A stretch of DNA of 62,848 nt from Streptomyces luteolus (GCF_029968015.1 NZ_JASCIS010000048.1:1-62848), one strand, 5' to 3'. Positions 31,844 through 40,459 are shown, numbered from the stretch's first letter. Notes: generated from the letters alone by a model not told the origin. Program-made: numbers and translations.

Positions 31844-31880
31844 ATCGGCCATTCGGGCAACCGAATCGACAAGCTCATCC

Positions 31881-31910
31881 GAACCGCGGTCTGCACGCAG
31901 ACCGCGGTTC
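31881..31910 (+). terminator. leuCD terminator
   Basis: GAACCGCGGTCTGC (31881-31894) and its exact reverse complement (31897-31910) are separated by 2 nt; in RNA the loop opens to six or so bases. GTTCGTTTG follows. Confidence 0.85.
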
Positions 31911-32095
31911 GTTCGTTTGCCCCGGACCAGCGCCAACACGCCGATGACGTAGGCGAGTTGGGGCTCTGGGCAGGAGACCGTCGCAGGCGCGTGGCCAGCA
32001 CGACTTAAGGGCTCCGAGAAGCCCGAAAACCCCATTTGGGCGGCACGCTGAGACCTCGCGAGGCGACAACTCGCCCTAGATGGCACAATCAGTGC

Positions 32096-32350
32096 ATGGA
32101 CCGCGACAGCCAACTCGAGCTCTACGGGCTCGTCGCGGACCGGCTGAAAGAAGCGCACGCGAAGGTGCGCACACTGCAAGTCCCGGAGGGCGTACGGATG
32201 GCGCTGACCCGGAAGCTGCTGGTCATTACGGCCGCGGCCAAACACGATCTCACCGACGCGGCCAGGCGCCTGGACCAGTTCATGCGTGAACTGGACTCCG
32301 AGCGATTCCCCGCGGATGTCGATCCGGGCCGAACTGACGGAACTCACTGA
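32096..32350 (+). CDS. Conserved small helical protein, unknown function
   Basis: 84 residues: MDRDSQLELYGLVADRLKEA, then VRMALTRKLLVITAAAKHDL and ARRLDQFMRELDSERFP. Predicted all-helical, cytoplasmic, no known motif. It is found between leuD and hupS in the Streptomyces arrangement I recall. The ATG follows CACAATCAGTGC, in which CACAAT could be a -10 box 8 bp upstream, so a leaderless transcript is likely. Confidence 0.78.
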   Translation: MDRDSQLELYGLVADRLKEAHAKVRTLQVPEGVRMALTRKLLVITAAAKHDLTDAARRLDQFMRELDSERFPADVDPGRTDGTH

Positions 32351-32475
32351 GTCTTCAGTTCGTTGCGGCACAAGGGTGATTAGCCCGTTTCGTGTTTGAT
32401 TTGCGGTATACATCTGCCTAACGTGCGAAAAAGCTTGAACACATTGGTTCTGGCAATGTCTCCGAAGGGGAAGAC

Positions 32476-33138
32476 GTGAACAAGGCGCAGCTCGTAGAAG
32501 CGATTGCCGACAAGGTCGGTGGCCGTCAGCAGGCCGCCGACGCTGTCGACGCGGTCCTGGACGCCATCGTCCGCTCGGTCGTCAGCGGCGACCGGGTCTC
32601 GGTCACCGGCTTCGGCTCGTTCGAGAAGGTCGACCGTCCGGCCCGCTACGCACGCAACCCCCAGACCGGGGAGCGCGTGCGCGTGAAGAAGACCTCGGTT
32701 CCGCGTTTCCGTGCGGGCCAGGGCTTCAAGGACCTGGTGAGCGGCTCGAAGAAGCTCCCGAAGCACGATGTCGCGGTGAAGAAGGCGCCCAAGGGCAGCC
32801 TCTCCGGCGGCACTTCCACCCGTTCCACGGTGAAGAAGGCAGCGGCCAAGAAGACCACCGCCAAGAAGGCGGCGGCGAAGAAGACCACCGCGAAGAAGGC
32901 GGCGGCGAAGAAGACCACCGCGAAGAAGACCGCGGCGAAGAAGACCACGGCCAAGAAGGCGACGGCGAAGAAGGCCGCTCCGGCCAAGAAGGCCGCCGCG
33001 AAGAAGGCCACCACGGCCAAGAAGGCCACCGCGAAGAAGACCGCGCCCGCGAAGAAGGCGACGGCCAAGAAGGCGCCCGCCAAGAAGTCGACGGCGCGCA
33101 AGACCACCGCCAAGAAGGCCACCGCCAGGAAGAAGTAA
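32476..33138 (+). CDS. hupS: HU-family nucleoid protein with lysine-rich tail (HupS type)
   Basis: 220 residues. Residues 1-92 are a standard HU fold (MNKAQLVEAIADKVGG, VTGFGSFEKVDRPARYARNP, VPRFRAGQGFKDLV). Residues about 107-220 are a repetitive histone-H1-like tail of KKTTAKKAA and PAKKATAKK units. HupS-type proteins compact the nucleoid, notably in Streptomyces spores, and add non-specific DNA binding through the tail. GTG 32476 has GGGGAAG upstream; TATACAT at 32407 could be a -10 element. A strong terminator follows the stop. Confidence 0.95.
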   Translation: MNKAQLVEAIADKVGGRQQAADAVDAVLDAIVRSVVSGDRVSVTGFGSFEKVDRPARYARNPQTGERVRVKKTSVPRFRAGQGFKDLVSGSKKLPKHDVAVKKAPKGSLSGGTSTRSTVKKAAAKKTTAKKAAAKKTTAKKAAAKKTTAKKTAAKKTTAKKATAKKAAPAKKAAAKKATTAKKATAKKTAPAKKATAKKAPAKKSTARKTTAKKATARKK

Positions 33139-33163
33139 CGGTCGGCAGGGCTCACTCACGCGC

Positions 33164-33195
33164 CGGGCCGGGCTCCTCTCGGGGAGCCCGGCCCG
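33164..33195 (+). terminator. hupS terminator
   Basis: CGGGCCGGGCTCC (33164-33176) pairs perfectly with GGAGCCCGGCCCG (33183-33195), 13-bp stem, 6-nt loop. Confidence 0.88.
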
Positions 33196-33349
33196 CGGTG
33201 TGTCCGGAGCCGGTGCACGAGGCGCGCGGCCGCCGGTGTGCGATGCGGGCGTCCGCGCCCGTCCGGTCCGTCCGCCCGTGCGGTACGGGGGTACGGGGCA
33301 GGGGGGGCACGCGGTACGGGCGGTGTGCGGTGCCCGATACGCTGCGGGC

Positions 33350-33559
33350 ATGCAGGCCACCGCGTACACGTACGACCCCGAGACCCGCAGCGGCAGTGTG
33401 CTGCTGGACGACGGCACTCCGGTGCCCTTCGACGGAGCCGCCTTCGACGCCGGTGGGCTGCGGATGCTGCGGCCCGGTCAGCGGGTGCGGATCGAGCTCG
33501 ACGAGGCGGCGGGGGAGCAGGAGCGGCGGATCACTCTGGTGACGCTGCAGACCCTCTGA
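33350..33559 (+). CDS. Small beta-rich protein, unknown function
   Basis: 69 residues: MQATAYTYDPETRSGSVLLD, then GTPVPFDGAAFDAGGLRMLR and PGQRVRIELDEAAGEQERR. The pattern resembles an OB/cold-shock-like small beta barrel but lacks RNP motifs. ATG 33350 is chosen because upstream sequence is low-complexity GC. The gene converges on cofC with a 29-bp overlap of coding ends. Confidence 0.75.
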   Translation: MQATAYTYDPETRSGSVLLDDGTPVPFDGAAFDAGGLRMLRPGQRVRIELDEAAGEQERRITLVTLQTL

Positions 33560-34214
33560 ACAGCGCCCGGTCCGCGGCCGCCGCCGTGTGCGGGCCGACG
33601 CCCAGGGACAGGGCCGCGGTCAGGTCCTCGGGGGTGTCCACGTCCTGGCGGACGCTCGCCACGTCGAGCAGGGGGATCTCCACGGCGCCCGACGCCGTGT
33701 GCCGGGCCCGTGAGGCCTCACCGAACTCCGGGGCCAGCGGAATTCCCGGCGCCGCGCACAGCAGTGTCGTACCGATTTCTGCGGCGTCCGGGAGAAATGC
33801 GCGCGGAAATGCGCGGGCGTAATCCAGAACTCGCGTCAATTCCGCCGGACGGAGAGCGGGCAGGTCCGCGTTGAGCGCCGCCACCGCCGCCGAGGGGCGC
33901 GGCGACCTGGCTGTGCGGGCGCCGTGGGACAGCGCGGCGTTGAGGCCGGCGCCCGGCTCGTCCCGCACGACGCGGGCGCCCAGGGACGCCAACTCGCGTG
34001 CCGCGCGGGCGTCGTCCGTGACGACCACCACATCCCGCACGGCCCCTGAGGCGAGCGCCGCGGCCACTGTGTCCTGCGCGAAGGCGAGGGCGAGCGAGGG
34101 GCGCAGCCGGTCGTCCGCGGCGGCCGCGAGCCTGCTCTTCGCCCGCACCAGGGGCTTCAGGGGGATGACCAGGCTCCACGCGAACGGCTCGGCACGGTCG
34201 GCTTGTGTGCGCAT
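33531..34214 (-). CDS. cofC: Phosphoenolpyruvate/2-phospho-L-lactate guanylyltransferase
   Basis: 227 residues with the CofC nucleotidyltransferase fold: WSLVIPLKPLVRAKSRLA, then VVVVTDDARAARELASLGARVV, the metal-site segment AALNADLPALRPAEL and DVDTPEDLTAAL near the end. The enzyme makes the lactyl- or enolpyruvyl-diphospho-guanosine intermediate of coenzyme F420. The ATG at 34214 starts MRTQADRAEPF; longer readings are unsupported. It is divergent from the acyltransferase gene. Confidence 0.9.
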   Translation of the reverse strand: MRTQADRAEPFAWSLVIPLKPLVRAKSRLAAAADDRLRPSLALAFAQDTVAAALASGAVRDVVVVTDDARAARELASLGARVVRDEPGAGLNAALSHGARTARSPRPSAAVAALNADLPALRPAELTRVLDYARAFPRAFLPDAAEIGTTLLCAAPGIPLAPEFGEASRARHTASGAVEIPLLDVASVRQDVDTPEDLTAALSLGVGPHTAAAADRALFRGSAASPE

Positions 34215-34382
34215 CGGCACCCATTCTCGCCTGTGGGCGCGTACTGTGTGCGGCCCTGTGGACAAGCCGTCCGAAGGGCCTGGCAAGGGCTTGGCATACG
34301 GTGTTCTCGACAGACGGAGAACCTGGGGCGACACTTGTGCGGCGCACCAGCGCATGACAAGTCAGCAGAGGAAGGTGTCCGA

Positions 34383-35261
34383 GTGTCCCGCCGCAGAATC
34401 GGCTTCTGGTACCGCCTGGCGGCGGTCATCGCAAAACCGCCGCTGGTGGTTCTCCTCAAGCGGGACTGGCGTGGTGTGGAACACATTCCGGGCGACGGTG
34501 GATTTATCACCGCGGTGAACCACAATTCTCATGTCGACCCTTTCGCGTACGCGCACTTTCAGTACAACACCGGACGTGTGCCGCGTTTCCTCGCCAAGAA
34601 CGGACTATTCAAGGGCGGATTTGTCGGCGCCGTGATGCGGGGTACCGGACAGATCCCCGTCTACCGCGAGAGCACCGACGCACTCAGTGCGTTCCGGGCC
34701 GCGATCGACGCCGTGGAACGGGGTGAATGCGTCGCGTTCTATCCCGAGGGAACGCTCACCCGCGACCCCGATCTGTGGCCCATGACCGCCAAGACCGGCG
34801 CCGCGCGTGTAGCCCTGCAGACCAAGTGCCCGGTGATTCCCGTCGCGCAATGGGGCGCCAACGAACTCCTGCCGCCGTACGCGAAGAAGCCGCACATCCT
34901 GCCGCGCAAGACGCACCACGTCCTCGCCGGTCCGCCGGTCGACCTGGCGCGCTTCTACGACAAGGAGATGACGCCCGAACTCCTCAAGGAGGCAACGGAA
35001 GTCATCATGGCCGCCATCACCGCACTCCTCGAGGAGCTCCGCGGCGAGAAGGCCCCCGCGACGCCCTTCGACCCGCGCCAGGCGCGCATCGCCCAGCGGC
35101 GCAAGGCCGAACAGCGGGGGACCGACGACGAACGGCTCCCGAGCGGCGGCGAACGGCTCCCAAGCGGCGGCGAACAGCTCGCGACCGGTGGCCCCGAACA
35201 GCACAGGACGGCCGACAAGGTCGGCGAACAGACCGGCACGGCCGGGGAGGACACCAAGTGA
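34383..35261 (+). CDS. 1-acyl-sn-glycerol-3-phosphate acyltransferase (PlsC-like)
   Basis: 292 residues, single PlsC domain: NHNSHVDPFAYAHF (HX4D) near 44-57 and FYPEGTLTRDPD. It acylates lysophosphatidate in membrane lipid synthesis, consistent with the coupled gpsA, which supplies glycerol 3-phosphate. GTG 34383 has AGAGGAAGG upstream. The C-terminal about 60 residues are hydrophilic with repeats (ERLPSGGERLPSGGEQL). Its TGA overlaps the gpsA start (GTGA). Confidence 0.92.
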   Translation: MSRRRIGFWYRLAAVIAKPPLVVLLKRDWRGVEHIPGDGGFITAVNHNSHVDPFAYAHFQYNTGRVPRFLAKNGLFKGGFVGAVMRGTGQIPVYRESTDALSAFRAAIDAVERGECVAFYPEGTLTRDPDLWPMTAKTGAARVALQTKCPVIPVAQWGANELLPPYAKKPHILPRKTHHVLAGPPVDLARFYDKEMTPELLKEATEVIMAAITALLEELRGEKAPATPFDPRQARIAQRRKAEQRGTDDERLPSGGERLPSGGEQLATGGPEQHRTADKVGEQTGTAGEDTK

Positions 35262-36268
35262 CACCGCCTGTGAAGGCAGCCGTCTTCGGTACGGGTTCCT
35301 GGGGCACGGCCTTCGGCATGGTCCTCGCGGACGCGGGCTGCGACGTGACCCTGTGGGGCCGCCGTCCCGAACTCGCCGAGGCCGTCAACTCCACCCGCAC
35401 CAACCCCGACTACCTCCCGGGCGTCGAACTCCCCGAGCGGGTAAGGGCGACCACCGACGCCGCGGAGGCCGCGGCCGGCGCCGACTTCACGGTGCTCGCC
35501 GTGCCCTCGCAGACGCTGCGCGGCAACCTCGCCGAGTGGGCGCCGCTGCTCGCCCCCGACACCGTCCTCGTATCCCTGATGAAGGGCGTCGAACTCGGCT
35601 CCGCGATGCGGATGAGCGAGGTGATCGCGGACGTCACGAAGGTGCCCGCCGAGCGCATCGCCGTCGTCACCGGGCCCAACCTCGCCCGCGAGATCGCCGC
35701 CAGGCAGCCCGCCGCCGCGGTCGTCGCCTGCACCGACGAGTCCGTCGCGCAGCGGCTCCAGGCGGCCTGCCACACCCCGTACTTCCGGCCGTACACCAAC
35801 ACCGACGTCGTCGGCTGCGAACTCGGCGGCGCCGTCAAGAACGTGATCGGTCTCGCCGTCGGCATCGCGGACGGCATGGGCCTCGGCGACAACGCCAAGG
35901 GCTCCCTGATCACCCGCGGCCTCGCCGAGACCACCCGGCTCGGGCACGCCATGGGCGCCGACCCGCTGACCTTCTCCGGCCTGGCGGGCCTCGGCGACCT
36001 CGTCGCCACCTGCTCCTCGCCGCTCTCCCGGAACCACACCTTCGGCACCAACCTCGGCAAGGGCATGACCCTCGAGGAGACCATCGCGGTCACCAAGCAG
36101 ACCGCCGAAGGCGTCAAGTCCTGTGAGTCCGTGCTCGATCTGGCCCGCCGGCACGGCGTCGACATGCCCATCACGGAGACCGTCGTCGGCATCGTGCACG
36201 ACGGCACGCCGCCGCTGGTGGCGCTCAAGGAGCTGATGGGGCGCAGCGCGAAGGCCGAGCGCCGCTGA
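35258..36268 (+). CDS. gpsA: Glycerol-3-phosphate dehydrogenase [NAD(P)+]
   Basis: 336 residues. N-terminal Rossmann motif FGTGSWGTAFG, the VLAVPSQTLR segment, TGPNLAREIA, and the catalytic-domain block GCELGGAVKNVIGLAVGIAD with the catalytic lysine. It makes sn-glycerol 3-phosphate from dihydroxyacetone phosphate. The GTG at 35258 overlaps the acyltransferase stop by 4 bp. Confidence 0.96.
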   Translation: MTPPVKAAVFGTGSWGTAFGMVLADAGCDVTLWGRRPELAEAVNSTRTNPDYLPGVELPERVRATTDAAEAAAGADFTVLAVPSQTLRGNLAEWAPLLAPDTVLVSLMKGVELGSAMRMSEVIADVTKVPAERIAVVTGPNLAREIAARQPAAAVVACTDESVAQRLQAACHTPYFRPYTNTDVVGCELGGAVKNVIGLAVGIADGMGLGDNAKGSLITRGLAETTRLGHAMGADPLTFSGLAGLGDLVATCSSPLSRNHTFGTNLGKGMTLEETIAVTKQTAEGVKSCESVLDLARRHGVDMPITETVVGIVHDGTPPLVALKELMGRSAKAERR

Positions 36269-36361
36269 CCTCCCGCGTACCGGCGGGCGGCGTCCCGTAC
36301 GCCGACTCGACGCCGCACGCGCGCTGACTCGGCCACTACCAGCAGGTACGCTCAACGCGAT

Positions 36362-37534
36362 ATGAGCAGCGAGACCTCCTCCCAGAGCCCGGTCCCCTCC
36401 CAGCCAGGAGGGGAATCCCGCAAGCCGCGCGTCGCGGTCGTCTTCGGCGGGCGCAGTTCCGAGCACGGCATCTCGGTCGTCACGGCCGGCGCCGTCCTGC
36501 GCGCCATCGACCGCGAGAAGTACGACGTGCTGCCCATCGGCATCACGCACGACGGCCGGTGGGTGCTGACCGCCGACGACCCGGAGCGGATGGCGATCAC
36601 CGACCGCACCGTCCCGGACGTGGACCGGCTCGCCGAGTCGGCGGACGGCGCCGTGGTGCTGCCCCTCGACCCCGCCAACCGCGAAGTGGTCGTCACCGAG
36701 CCGGGATCGGTGCCCAAGGCACTCGGCGAGGTCGACGTCGTCTTCCCCGTCCTGCACGGCCCGTACGGCGAGGACGGCACCCTCCAGGGACTCCTGGAGC
36801 TGTCCGGGACGCCGTACGTCGGCTCGGGCGTCCTCGCCTCCGCCGTGGGCCAGGACAAGGAGTACATGAAGCGGGTCTTCACCTCCTTCGGGCTGCCCGT
36901 CGGCCCGTACGTGGTGATCAAGCCGCGCGAGTGGGAGCTCGACCCGTCGGCCGCCCGCAAGAAGATCGTGGGCTTCGCCGGTGACCACGGCTGGCCGCTC
37001 TTCGTGAAGCCCGCGCGGGCCGGTTCGTCCTTCGGCATCACCAAGGTCGACTCCCTGGAGGGCCTGGACGAGGCCGTCGAGGAGGCGCAGCGGCACGACC
37101 CGAAGATCATCGTGGAGGCGCTGCTCCGCGGCCGCGAGATCGAGTGCGGCGTCCTGGAGTTCGAGGACGGCCCGCGCGCCAGCGTGCCCGCCGAGATCCC
37201 GCCGGTCTCCGACCACGCCTTCTACGACTTCGAGGCCAAGTACATCGACTCGGCCTCCGGGATCGTGCCCGCCCCGCTCACCGAGGAGCAGACCGCCGAG
37301 GTGCAGCGCCTGGCCGTCGAGGCCTTCGAGGCGGCGTCCTGCGAGGGCCTGGTGCGCGCGGACTTCTTCCTCACCGAGGACGGCCGGTTCGTGATCAACG
37401 AGATCAACACCATGCCCGGCTTCACGCCGATCTCGATGTACCCGCGGATGTGGCAGGAGAGCGGCGTCGGCTACCCCGAGCTGGTGGACCGCCTCATCCA
37501 GGCCGCCCTGCGCCGGCCGACCGGACTGCGCTAG
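36362..37534 (+). CDS. ddlA: D-alanine--D-alanine ligase
   Basis: 390 residues, ATP-grasp: VVFGGRSSEHGISVVTAG at the N-terminus, HGPYGEDGTLQGLLEL, SSFGITKV and the C-terminal INEINTMPGFTPISMYP. EAKYIDSASG carries tyrosine at the position where D-Ala-D-Lac ligases have phenylalanine, so normal D-Ala-D-Ala activity is expected. It supplies the peptidoglycan dipeptide. It lies 93 bp after gpsA and is followed by a long bidirectional terminator. Confidence 0.96.
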   Translation: MSSETSSQSPVPSQPGGESRKPRVAVVFGGRSSEHGISVVTAGAVLRAIDREKYDVLPIGITHDGRWVLTADDPERMAITDRTVPDVDRLAESADGAVVLPLDPANREVVVTEPGSVPKALGEVDVVFPVLHGPYGEDGTLQGLLELSGTPYVGSGVLASAVGQDKEYMKRVFTSFGLPVGPYVVIKPREWELDPSAARKKIVGFAGDHGWPLFVKPARAGSSFGITKVDSLEGLDEAVEEAQRHDPKIIVEALLRGREIECGVLEFEDGPRASVPAEIPPVSDHAFYDFEAKYIDSASGIVPAPLTEEQTAEVQRLAVEAFEAASCEGLVRADFFLTEDGRFVINEINTMPGFTPISMYPRMWQESGVGYPELVDRLIQAALRRPTGLR

Positions 37535-37550
37535 CGCGTCCACGTACGTA

Positions 37551-37590
37551 CGCAGGGGCCCGGCCGTCTTCCAACGGCCGGGCCCCTGCG
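37551..37590. terminator. Bidirectional terminator between ddlA and the DUF3515 gene
   Basis: Arms 37551-37567 and 37574-37590 form a perfect 17-bp stem (CGCAGGGGCCCGGCCGT with its reverse complement) around a CTTCCA loop, between two convergent genes. Confidence 0.9.
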
Positions 37591-37612
37591 TGCAGTTGGG
37601 GGCATCGCGGAC

Positions 37613-38095
37613 TCAGTTCGCGATGCCCTCCGGCACCGTCTTCCTGACCGGCCCCGCGAAGTCGGTGAGCGAGCCCGCGCCCTTCTTCGCCTGCTCCTTG
37701 CCGAACGTGACCTCGACGTACGCCTCGCGCAGCGTCGTCGTGAAGCGGTACGAACCGTCCTGCTGCTGCTCGGTCAGCCAGCCCACGCCGTTGACCTCGG
37801 CGCCGTACGCCTTCGGGTCCGCGAGCGCGGCGGGCCGGGGTACACCGCAGCGCAGTATGATCGCCGAGCCTCCCCATCCGGCAGTCAGTTCGGAACGCGG
37901 CTCCGGATCCTCGCGGTCGAGCCCGTCGATCCGGTCCGGCAGCTGCTCGTGCAGGTTCCGGCACAGCTGTGCCGTATCGGCGTCGGGGGAGGGAACCGGG
38001 ACGGTCGCCCGGTCGTCCGTCGAAGAGCAGCCCGCGGTCGCCCACAGCAGACCGAGGGCGGACAGACAGATCAGCCGGCGGCGGAAAACGTTCAC
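37613..38095 (-). CDS. DUF3515 lipoprotein
   Basis: 160 residues. A lipoprotein signal peptide with basic RRR, a hydrophobic stretch LICLSALGLLWATAG and lipobox cysteine near residue 23 (ATAGC). The exported part has the actinobacterial DUF3515 features: CRNLHEQLPDRIDG, WGGSAIILRCGVPRP and EVNGVGWL. Function unknown; the gene is conserved next to ddl and thiL in actinobacteria. Convergent with ddlA. Confidence 0.88.
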   Translation of the reverse strand: MNVFRRRLICLSALGLLWATAGCSSTDDRATVPVPSPDADTAQLCRNLHEQLPDRIDGLDREDPEPRSELTAGWGGSAIILRCGVPRPAALADPKAYGAEVNGVGWLTEQQQDGSYRFTTTLREAYVEVTFGKEQAKKGAGSLTDFAGPVRKTVPEGIAN

Positions 38096-38115
38096 CGGCC
38101 AAGCGTAGACGGGGG

Positions 38116-38349
38116 CTACAAGTGCACGACCGGGCAGGTCAGCGTGCGGGTGATGCCGTCCACCTGCTGGACTTTCGCGACCACCATGCGACCGAGCTCA
38201 TCGACCGTGTCCGCCTGGGCGCGCACGATGACATCGTAGGGACCGGTCACGTCCTCGGCCTGGATCACTCCGGGGATCTTGCCGATCAGCTCGGCGACCA
38301 CGGACGCCTTGCCTACCTCGGTCTGGATCAGGATGTACGCCTGTACCAC
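38116..38349 (-). CDS. Stand-alone Lrp/AsnC ligand-binding (RAM) domain protein
   Basis: 77 residues, only the alpha-beta RAM domain: AYILIQTEVGKASVVAELIG, then GVIQAEDVTGPYDVIVRAQA. There is no DNA-binding helix-turn-helix. Such proteins oligomerise and may bind amino acids or modulate full-length Lrp regulators. The GTG at 38349 has GGAGGTTCC directly upstream; longer readings are rejected. It lies 20 bp upstream of the DUF3515 gene and probably shares its transcript. Confidence 0.9.
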   Translation of the reverse strand: MVQAYILIQTEVGKASVVAELIGKIPGVIQAEDVTGPYDVIVRAQADTVDELGRMVVAKVQQVDGITRTLTCPVVHL

Positions 38350-38588
38350 GGAACCTCCAGGGCGGCCACGAGGATCATGTGGGGAACGGAAACAGCAAGC
38401 GTTCAGCGCCCTCGGAAACGGGTGCTGACGGGCAACGGGGCGCCACGGTATCGCGTCACCGTGCGTCGCGGGGAGACCCGCGGAGCCTGTGGCGCGCGCT
38501 CCGGGGCGTACGGACCAGCCAAGTTGACGTACCTGTTGACGGTACCCGCGGCCGAGGGCCCCCGCGACCGCGCGCACACTGGGGCAGT

Positions 38589-38634
38589 CGGCACGACGCC
38601 CGGCACGACACCGGGCACGACGCCCGGCACGACA
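38589..38634 (+). repeat. 12-bp tandem repeat upstream of thiL
   Basis: Units CGGCACGACGCC (38589-38600), CGGCACGACACC (38601-38612), GGGCACGACGCC (38613-38624) and a partial CGGCACGACA (38625-38634), ending 17 bp before the thiL start. Confidence 0.85.
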
Positions 38635-38651
38635 GGAAGAGGCGAGACTCG

Positions 38652-39617
38652 ATGAAGGGCACCGTGGGCGAGCTCGGGGAGTTCGGGCTCATCAGAGAGC
38701 TCACGTCCCGGCTCACCACCACTCCGGCGGTGCGCCTCGGCCCCGGCGACGACGCCGCGGTCGTGGCCGCACCCGACCGCAGGGTCGTGGCCAGTACGGA
38801 CATCCTCCTGGAGGGGCGGCACTTCCGCCGCGACTGGTCCACCGCGTACGACGTGGGCCGCAAGGCCGCCGCGCAGAACCTCGCGGACATCGCCGCCATG
38901 GGCGCCGTGCCGACGGCGCTGCTCCTCGGCCTCGTCGTACCGGCCGAGCTGCCGGTCACCTGGGCCAGCGAGCTGATGGACGGGCTGCGCGACGAGTGCC
39001 AGGTCGCGGGCGCGGCCGTGGTCGGCGGCGATGTCGTACGCGGGGACACGATCACCGTGTCGATCACCGCGCTCGGCGATCTGCGCAACCACGAGCCGGT
39101 CACGCGCGCGGGTGCGCAGCCCGGTGACGTCGTCGCGTACACCGGCTGGCTGGGCTGGTCCGCCGCCGGGCACGCGGTGCTCTCGCGCGGCTTCCGCTCG
39201 CCGCGCGCCTTCGTCGAGGCGCACCGCAGGCCCGAGCCGCCGTACCACGCGGGCCCCGCGGCCGCCGGGCTCGGCGCGACCGCGATGGCCGACGTCAGCG
39301 ACGGACTGATCGCCGACCTCGGGCACATCGCCGAGTCGAGCAAGGTCAGGATCGACGTCAAGTCCGCCTCGATCGACATCCCTTCGCAGATGAACGACAT
39401 CGGCCAGGCCGTCGGCGTCGACCCGCTGCAGTGGGTGCTCACCGGCGGCGAGGACCACGCGATCGTCGCGACCTTCCCGCCGGACGTGCAGCTTCCGGCC
39501 CGCTGGAAGGTGATCGGCGAGGTCCTCAACCCCTCGGCCCTGCCTCAGGTGACGGTCGACGGCGCGCCCTGGACCAGCAAGAGCGGCTGGGACCACTTCG
39601 GGGAGATCGAATCATGA
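38652..39617 (+). CDS. thiL: Thiamine-monophosphate kinase
   Basis: 321 residues, PurM-like fold: LGEFGLIRELTSRL, GPGDDAAVVAAP, STDILLEGRHFRRDW, AAQNLADIAAMGAVPT and VGGDVVRGD. It phosphorylates thiamine monophosphate to the diphosphate. ATG 38652 has GAGGCGAGAC upstream (AGAGGCGAG). The stop overlaps thiD by 4 bp. No TPP riboswitch (CTGAGA-type THI box) is visible upstream. Confidence 0.95.
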   Translation: MKGTVGELGEFGLIRELTSRLTTTPAVRLGPGDDAAVVAAPDRRVVASTDILLEGRHFRRDWSTAYDVGRKAAAQNLADIAAMGAVPTALLLGLVVPAELPVTWASELMDGLRDECQVAGAAVVGGDVVRGDTITVSITALGDLRNHEPVTRAGAQPGDVVAYTGWLGWSAAGHAVLSRGFRSPRAFVEAHRRPEPPYHAGPAAAGLGATAMADVSDGLIADLGHIAESSKVRIDVKSASIDIPSQMNDIGQAVGVDPLQWVLTGGEDHAIVATFPPDVQLPARWKVIGEVLNPSALPQVTVDGAPWTSKSGWDHFGEIES

Positions 39618-40459
39618 CATCTCGTACGGCATCGTCTCGTACGGCACCGTCTCGTACGGCACCGTCTCGTACGGCACCCCCGCGCGTGCTCACCGTCGCC
39701 GGGTCCGACTCGGGCGGCGGCGCGGGCATCCAGGCCGACCTGAAGACCATGCTGGCCCTCGGCACGCACGGCATGAGCGTCCTGACAGCGGTCACCGCGC
39801 AGAACTCCCTTGGTGTGCAAGGCGCTTGGGAGCTGCCGGTGGAGGCGGTGCGCGCGCAGTACCGCAGCGTCGTCGACGACATCGGCGTGCAGGCCGTGAA
39901 GACCGGCATGCTGGCATCGGCCGAACTCGTCGAGACGGTCGCGGAGTTGCTCGCCGGCACGGAAGCGCCCACGGTGATCGACCCGGTGGGCGTCTCCAAG
40001 CACGGCGACTCTCTCCTTGCCGCCTCGGCCCTCGATTCCGTACGGACGAAGCTGCTTCCCGTCGCCACGGTCGCGACGCCGAACCTGGACGAGGTCACGC
40101 AGATCACCGGCGTACGCGTGGAGTCCGAGGATGGGCTGCGGCGCGCGGCCGCCGCCCTGCTGGAGTTCGGGCCGCGCTGGGCACTGATCAAGGGCGGGCA
40201 CCTTGAGGGCGATGCCGTGGACCTGCTCACGGATGGCGCCGAGGAGCACTGGCTGCGCGCCCCGCGCCATGACAACCGCCACACCCATGGCACCGGCTGC
40301 ACCCTGGCCAGCGCGATCGCGGCAGGCCTCGCACAGGGGCTCACGGTGCCGGACGCGGTGCGTGCGGCGAAGGAGTACGTGACGGGCGCGATCGCCGCGG
40401 GCTTCGCGCTCGGCGGGGGAATCGGGCCGGTGGACCACGGGTGGCGGTTCCGCTCCTAG
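39614..40459 (+). CDS. thiD: Hydroxymethylpyrimidine/phosphomethylpyrimidine kinase
   Basis: 281 residues, ribokinase-like: VLTVAGSDSGGGAGIQADLK at about 25-44, KTGMLASAELVETV, DPVGVSKHGDSL and the C-terminal anion hole HGTGCTLASAIAAGL. It phosphorylates HMP and HMP-P for thiamine synthesis. The first about 23 residues are an extra SRTAP-type repeat not present in typical ThiD. The ATG overlaps the thiL stop (ATGA). The stop codon lies in a 14-bp tandem repeat. Confidence 0.95.
   Translation: MTSRTASSRTAPSRTAPSRTAPPRVLTVAGSDSGGGAGIQADLKTMLALGTHGMSVLTAVTAQNSLGVQGAWELPVEAVRAQYRSVVDDIGVQAVKTGMLASAELVETVAELLAGTEAPTVIDPVGVSKHGDSLLAASALDSVRTKLLPVATVATPNLDEVTQITGVRVESEDGLRRAAAALLEFGPRWALIKGGHLEGDAVDLLTDGAEEHWLRAPRHDNRHTHGTGCTLASAIAAGLAQGLTVPDAVRAAKEYVTGAIAAGFALGGGIGPVDHGWRFRS
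39619..39679 (+). repeat. 15-bp in-frame tandem repeat at the 5' end of thiD
   Basis: TCTCGTACGGCACCG-type units repeat four times (about 39620-39679), encoding SRTAS/SRTAP. They precede the conserved enzyme start. Confidence 0.88.

Noticed and set aside
34955..37543. 862-codon minus-strand frame opposite gpsA and ddlA, and 835 codons opposite the lyase (8419-10926)
   Set aside because: Same antisense artefact; no recognisable domain and no ribosome-binding site.
38350..38651. TPP riboswitch upstream of thiL
   Set aside because: No CTGAGA or ACCTGATC-type conserved elements found by eye; only a 12-bp tandem repeat.
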